DNA of 64,000 nt from Marisediminicola senii (lineage in GTDB: Bacteria; Actinomycetota; Actinomycetes; Actinomycetales; Microbacteriaceae). The stretch lies in contig NZ_JAALGE010000004.1 in the NCBI RefSeq assembly GCF_011057645.1, positions 1-64,000 on the forward strand, read 5' to 3'. The first letter of the stretch is position 1. Each line of letters opens with the position of its first letter. Below the pieces are notes generated by a model that did not search any database, had not been told where the DNA came from, and saw only the letters and a list, made by a program, of their open reading frames with translations. Position numbers and translations under genes: made by a program. This document shows, piece by piece, positions 61,602 through 64,000 of this stretch.

Positions 61602-62660
61602 GTGGCAACCAGAACGTCGGCGCGGTCGACCACGAGAACGGCGTCCAAGACGGCGTCCAAGACCGCACCCGCCATTCCCCAGCTGGAGTGGCACCGCGTG
61701 CGGCCCGCCCCCGTCGTGCTGGTCACCGGCCCGGAGCAGTACCTCGCCGATCGGGCGAGCGAGCTGCTGCGCGACACCCTGCGGGCAGAAGACCCGAGCC
61801 TCGAGGTCAGCGACATCGACGCCGGCTCCTACGCGCCGGGTGAACTGCTCACCCTCGCCAGCCCGTCGCTGTTCGGCGAGCCCCGCCTCATCCGCGTCGG
61901 CGCCGTCGAGAAGGGCACCGACCAGTTCTACGCCGACCTGCTCGGCTACCTCGAGAACCCGGCAGACGACGCCTACGTGCTGCTTCGGCACGGCGGGGGA
62001 GTGCGCGGCAAGAAGCTGCTCGAGGCCATCCGCGCCGGGCAGGGCGGAGGCATCGAGGTGCTGTGCCCCGAGGTCAAGAAAGACACCGAACGCTACGACT
62101 TCGCGGCCTCCGAGTTCTCGGCGCAGCACCGGCGGGTCACCTCGGGGGCGCTGCGCGCCCTGGTATCGGCATTCTCGGGCGACCTCGCCGAGCTGGCCGC
62201 CGCCTGTCGGCAGTTGCTCTCCGACTCCACCGAGGAGATCACCGAAGAGACGGTCGACCGCTACTACGCGGGGCGGGTGGAGCGCACCGCGTTCCAGGTC
62301 GCCGATATCGCCATCGCCGGCCGCTACGGCGAGGCGCTGATGATGCTGCGGCACGCGCTCGCATCCGGGGCCGACCCGGTGCCGATCGTCGCGGTGTTCG
62401 CCATGAAGGTGCGCGCGATGGCCAAGGTCTCCGGTCGCCGGGGCGGTTCCGCCCAGCTGGCATCGCAGCTCTCGATGGCGCCATGGCAGGTCGACAACGC
62501 GCGGCGCGACGCCCGCGGGTGGGACGACGACGGCATCGGTCGCTGCATCGACGTTCTCGCCGAGACGGATGCCGCGGTCAAGGGCGGCGGGCGCGACCCG
62601 GTCTACGCCCTCGAACGCATGGTGTCGGTCATCAGTTCGCGCGGCACGTCCCAGTACTGA
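61602..62660 (+). CDS. holA: DNA polymerase III subunit delta
   Basis: Clamp-loader subunit that opens the beta sliding clamp. The 352-residue protein has a Thr/Ser/Lys-rich N-terminus (TRTSARSTTRTASKTA) followed by the delta fold: APVVLVTGPEQYLADRASELL, SLFGEPRLIRVGAVEKG, AYVLLRHGGGVRGKKLLEAI, LVSAFSGDLAELAAACRQLL, and the C-terminal YALERMVSVISSRG. GTG 61602 is the start, with GGAG 7 nt upstream. The position between comEC and rpsT is the usual bacterial order. Confidence 0.95.
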   Translation: MATRTSARSTTRTASKTASKTAPAIPQLEWHRVRPAPVVLVTGPEQYLADRASELLRDTLRAEDPSLEVSDIDAGSYAPGELLTLASPSLFGEPRLIRVGAVEKGTDQFYADLLGYLENPADDAYVLLRHGGGVRGKKLLEAIRAGQGGGIEVLCPEVKKDTERYDFAASEFSAQHRRVTSGALRALVSAFSGDLAELAAACRQLLSDSTEEITEETVDRYYAGRVERTAFQVADIAIAGRYGEALMMLRHALASGADPVPIVAVFAMKVRAMAKVSGRRGGSAQLASQLSMAPWQVDNARRDARGWDDDGIGRCIDVLAETDAAVKGGGRDPVYALERMVSVISSRGTSQY

Positions 62661-62706
62661 ATGGGGCGCCGCGGCATCCATCGACCTTGGATTCTGGCAC
62701 CACGAC

Positions 62707-62748
62707 GAAGCCCCCGTCCACTGCACGAATGCAGTGGACGGGGGCTTC
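62707..62748. terminator. Perfect 19-bp hairpin between convergent holA and rpsT
   Basis: Stem GAAGCCCCCGTCCACTGCA (62707-62725), loop CGAA, exact complement at 62730-62748. It lies 46 bp after holA and 32 bp after the rpsT stop, so it can terminate both. No long U-run. Confidence 0.8.
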
Positions 62749-62780
62749 GGACAATCTGGCTGGCTACAGACTGGCTGGCT

Positions 62781-63041
62781 CTAGAGAGCTGCGACCTGCT
62801 TGGCGATGGCCGACTTGCGGTTCGCGACCTGGTTCTTGTGCAGCACGCCCTTGCTGGCGGCCTTGTCGAGCTTCTTCGAGGCGACGATCAGGGCGGCAGA
62901 CGCGGTGGCGGCGTCGCCGGTCGCGATGGCCTCGCGGGTCAGGCGCACAGCGGTCTTGACCTCGCTCTTGACGGCCTTGTTGCGCTCCTGCGACTTCTTG
63001 TTGGTGCCGATGCGCTTGATCTGCGACTTGATGTTTGCCAC
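62781..63041 (-). CDS. rpsT: 30S ribosomal protein S20
   Basis: Small-subunit protein binding 16S rRNA. The 86-residue, Lys/Ala-rich helical protein has [38 protein letters not shown] and [21 protein letters not shown]-type motifs. GTG 63041 is the start, with AGGAAG at 63045-63052 as RBS. It sits at the conserved position beside holA. Confidence 0.97.
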   Translation of the reverse strand: MANIKSQIKRIGTNKKSQERNKAVKSEVKTAVRLTREAIATGDAATASAALIVASKKLDKAASKGVLHKNQVANRKSAIAKQVAAL

Positions 63042-63193
63042 TGGTGACTTCCTGTCGTGTCTAACTGGTGTGTACGGAAACGTGCGGGGTATTGATGCTG
63101 GGGTGACACGTCGGAGTGCGTCGCGATCCGGGTCGTACCTCGGACAACTGAGGACGCATGACGGCCAACCAGCAACAATACCAGCCGGTGACG

Positions 63194-63940
63194 CTAATCG
63201 GCAATCGATTCGGGTGCGGCGCGCCCGGCGGCGTCGGCGAGCCCGCGCAGCAGCTCCCGGGTGAATGCCTCGGGCTTCGCGGCGCTCACCATGTGCGATG
63301 CGCCGGGGATCGTGACGAGCCGCCCGTCGGCCACCGCCGCGAGGTAGCGGGCGGCGTGCCAGCGGATGTGGTCGAACTGCCCGTTCACGAACAGCACCGG
63401 CATCTCGATCTTCGCGAGGCTGGTCACCGGGTCGACCCGCAGCAGGTCGACCAGCACGTCGTCCATGACTTCGAGGGCGACCCCGCCGGCCAGAACGTCG
63501 TCCGCACCCGGCGACGGCACGAGGGAACGCAGCGCTGTGTCGTTGAGCCAGCGGCCGCGGTCGGGAAGCCGGTGGATTCCCTTCGCCAGCAGCCGCCAGC
63601 CGCCGATCACGATCCTGTGCGGCACCGTTCCGCAGCTCGCGGCCAGCAACCCGCAGATGGCTCCGGGGTGGCGCGCCGCCCAGTCGATCGACAGGTACCC
63701 GCCGAGCGAGAACCCGACCAGGTACGGCGGGGTGCCGGTCGCGGCGGTAGCATCGGCTACCGCGTCGCCGATGGTCTGCATCGCGGCGCCGAGCGTGAAC
63801 CGCTCGTCCATGCGTCGGCCGTGGCCCGGTAGGTCGACGGCGATGACATGGATGCCGCGTGCCTCGAGCACCTCGCGCTGGTGGCGCCACATGGTGCTCG
63901 AGGTACGTAGCCCATGTACGAGGATGACGGCGGGGGTCAT
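63194..63940 (-). CDS. Alpha/beta-hydrolase
   Basis: A 248-residue hydrolase: [36 protein letters not shown], the nucleophile elbow [19 protein letters not shown] (acid) and [13 protein letters not shown] (His). It is a proline-iminopeptidase/BioH-like fold with unknown substrate. ATG 63940 ([10 protein letters not shown]) starts right at the fold, and TACCGT lies 7 nt before it (63948-63953), a leaderless pattern. It ends 152 bp from the rpsT start on the same strand. Confidence 0.87.
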   Translation of the reverse strand: MTPAVILVHGLRTSSTMWRHQREVLEARGIHVIAVDLPGHGRRMDERFTLGAAMQTIGDAVADATAATGTPPYLVGFSLGGYLSIDWAARHPGAICGLLAASCGTVPHRIVIGGWRLLAKGIHRLPDRGRWLNDTALRSLVPSPGADDVLAGGVALEVMDDVLVDLLRVDPVTSLAKIEMPVLFVNGQFDHIRWHAARYLAAVADGRLVTIPGASHMVSAAKPEAFTRELLRGLADAAGRAAPESIAD

Positions 63941-63947
63941 GCAGTCA

Positions 63948-63953
63948 ACGGTA
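63948..63953 (-). promoter_or_regulatory. -10 element of leaderless hydrolase gene
   Basis: TACCGT on the minus strand, 7 nt before ATG 63940. Confidence 0.4.
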
Positions 63954-63966
63954 CCCAACGCCCCGG

Positions 63967-63972
63967 TAGCGT
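63967..63972 (+). promoter_or_regulatory. -10 element of the gene leaving the window
   Basis: TAGCGT, 7 nt before a possible start ATG 63980; divergent from the preceding -10 at 63948-63953. Confidence 0.4.
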
Positions 63973-63979
63973 GTGCCCT

Positions 63980-64000
63980 ATGCCGTCCCTCGCCCCGCAC
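63980..64000 (+). CDS. Possible first codons of a gene leaving the window (lepA by synteny)
   Basis: Only seven codons (MPSLAPH) are visible after ATG 63980. The leaderless promoter signature argues that a plus-strand gene starts here. In actinobacteria lepA (elongation factor 4) often lies next to rpsT, so LepA is a guess from gene order, not from sequence. Confidence 0.3.

Overview
The window is 64 kb of dense, high-GC bacterial chromosome. GC-rich codon use, many ATGA/GTGA start-stop overlaps and many leaderless promoters point to an actinobacterium. The order ileS-folC-ndk-rne-rplU-rpmA-obgE-proB-proA-nadD-rsfS and the comEA-comEC-holA-rpsT block are typical of Actinomycetota. A PUA-less short ProB, a DUF7882-type protein and small LxRRQxR-motif proteins suggest Microbacteriaceae. 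The family assignment is inference; the phylum is secure. I see no phage, insertion sequence, CRISPR array or plasmid gene.

Layout. 1-12.4 kb: ileS (5' truncated), folC, a DUF4233 membrane protein, ndk, a VKOR-family membrane oxidoreductase, rne/rng, then a three-gene overlapping set (UPF0718 permease, TIGR03943 protein with a His-rich linker, membrane-anchored propeller protein) and a DUF4031 gene. 12.5-21.3 kb: rplU-rpmA, obgE-proB, proA, then nadD and rsfS with unassigned partners. 21.3-24.1 kb: an ABM-domain membrane protein, tRNA-Ala(GGC) with its terminator, a small membrane protein and an exported beta-helix protein. 24.2-28.8 kb: formaldehyde and molybdenum-cofactor functions (fdhA, fdhD, moeA, mobA fused to DUF6457). 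28.8-32.1 kb: small lineage-specific proteins and an unusual two-part SDR protein. 32.1-36.4 kb: nucleoside hydrolase, Ski2-like helicase, flavin reductase. 36.4-37.8 kb: a cytosolic sulfite-oxidase-like molybdoenzyme overlapping an FNR-type reductase. 37.9-46.1 kb: hydrolases, an MFS exporter, an FUSC/hydrolase/quinone-reductase/UbiA operon, and an MDR-type dehydrogenase interrupted by an in-frame amber codon. 46.1-55.4 kb: GH15 glucoamylase-like protein, G6PD-family protein, DUF427, App1-like phosphatase, TetR regulator, DedA protein, divergent pabC/pabB and an SRPBCC protein. 55.5-64 kb: leuS, comEA-comEC, holA, rpsT, a hydrolase, and possibly the first codons of lepA.

How the genes work together. 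FdhA would oxidise formaldehyde to formate, and FdhD, MoeA and MobA supply maturation and cofactor for molybdoenzymes. The only molybdoenzyme seen here is the sulfite-oxidase-like protein at 37.2-37.8 kb; no formate dehydrogenase is present. PabB and PabC make p-aminobenzoate and FolC acts later in the folate pathway. Over a dozen genes show a TAnnnT-like -10 hexamer 6-7 nt before the start codon, the signature of leaderless mRNAs. I found no obviously new multigene system. The most unusual items are the amber-interrupted dehydrogenase, the SDR lacking the catalytic Tyr, the molybdoenzyme/FNR pair, the permease/His-rich/propeller trio, and several compact regulatory and repeat structures.
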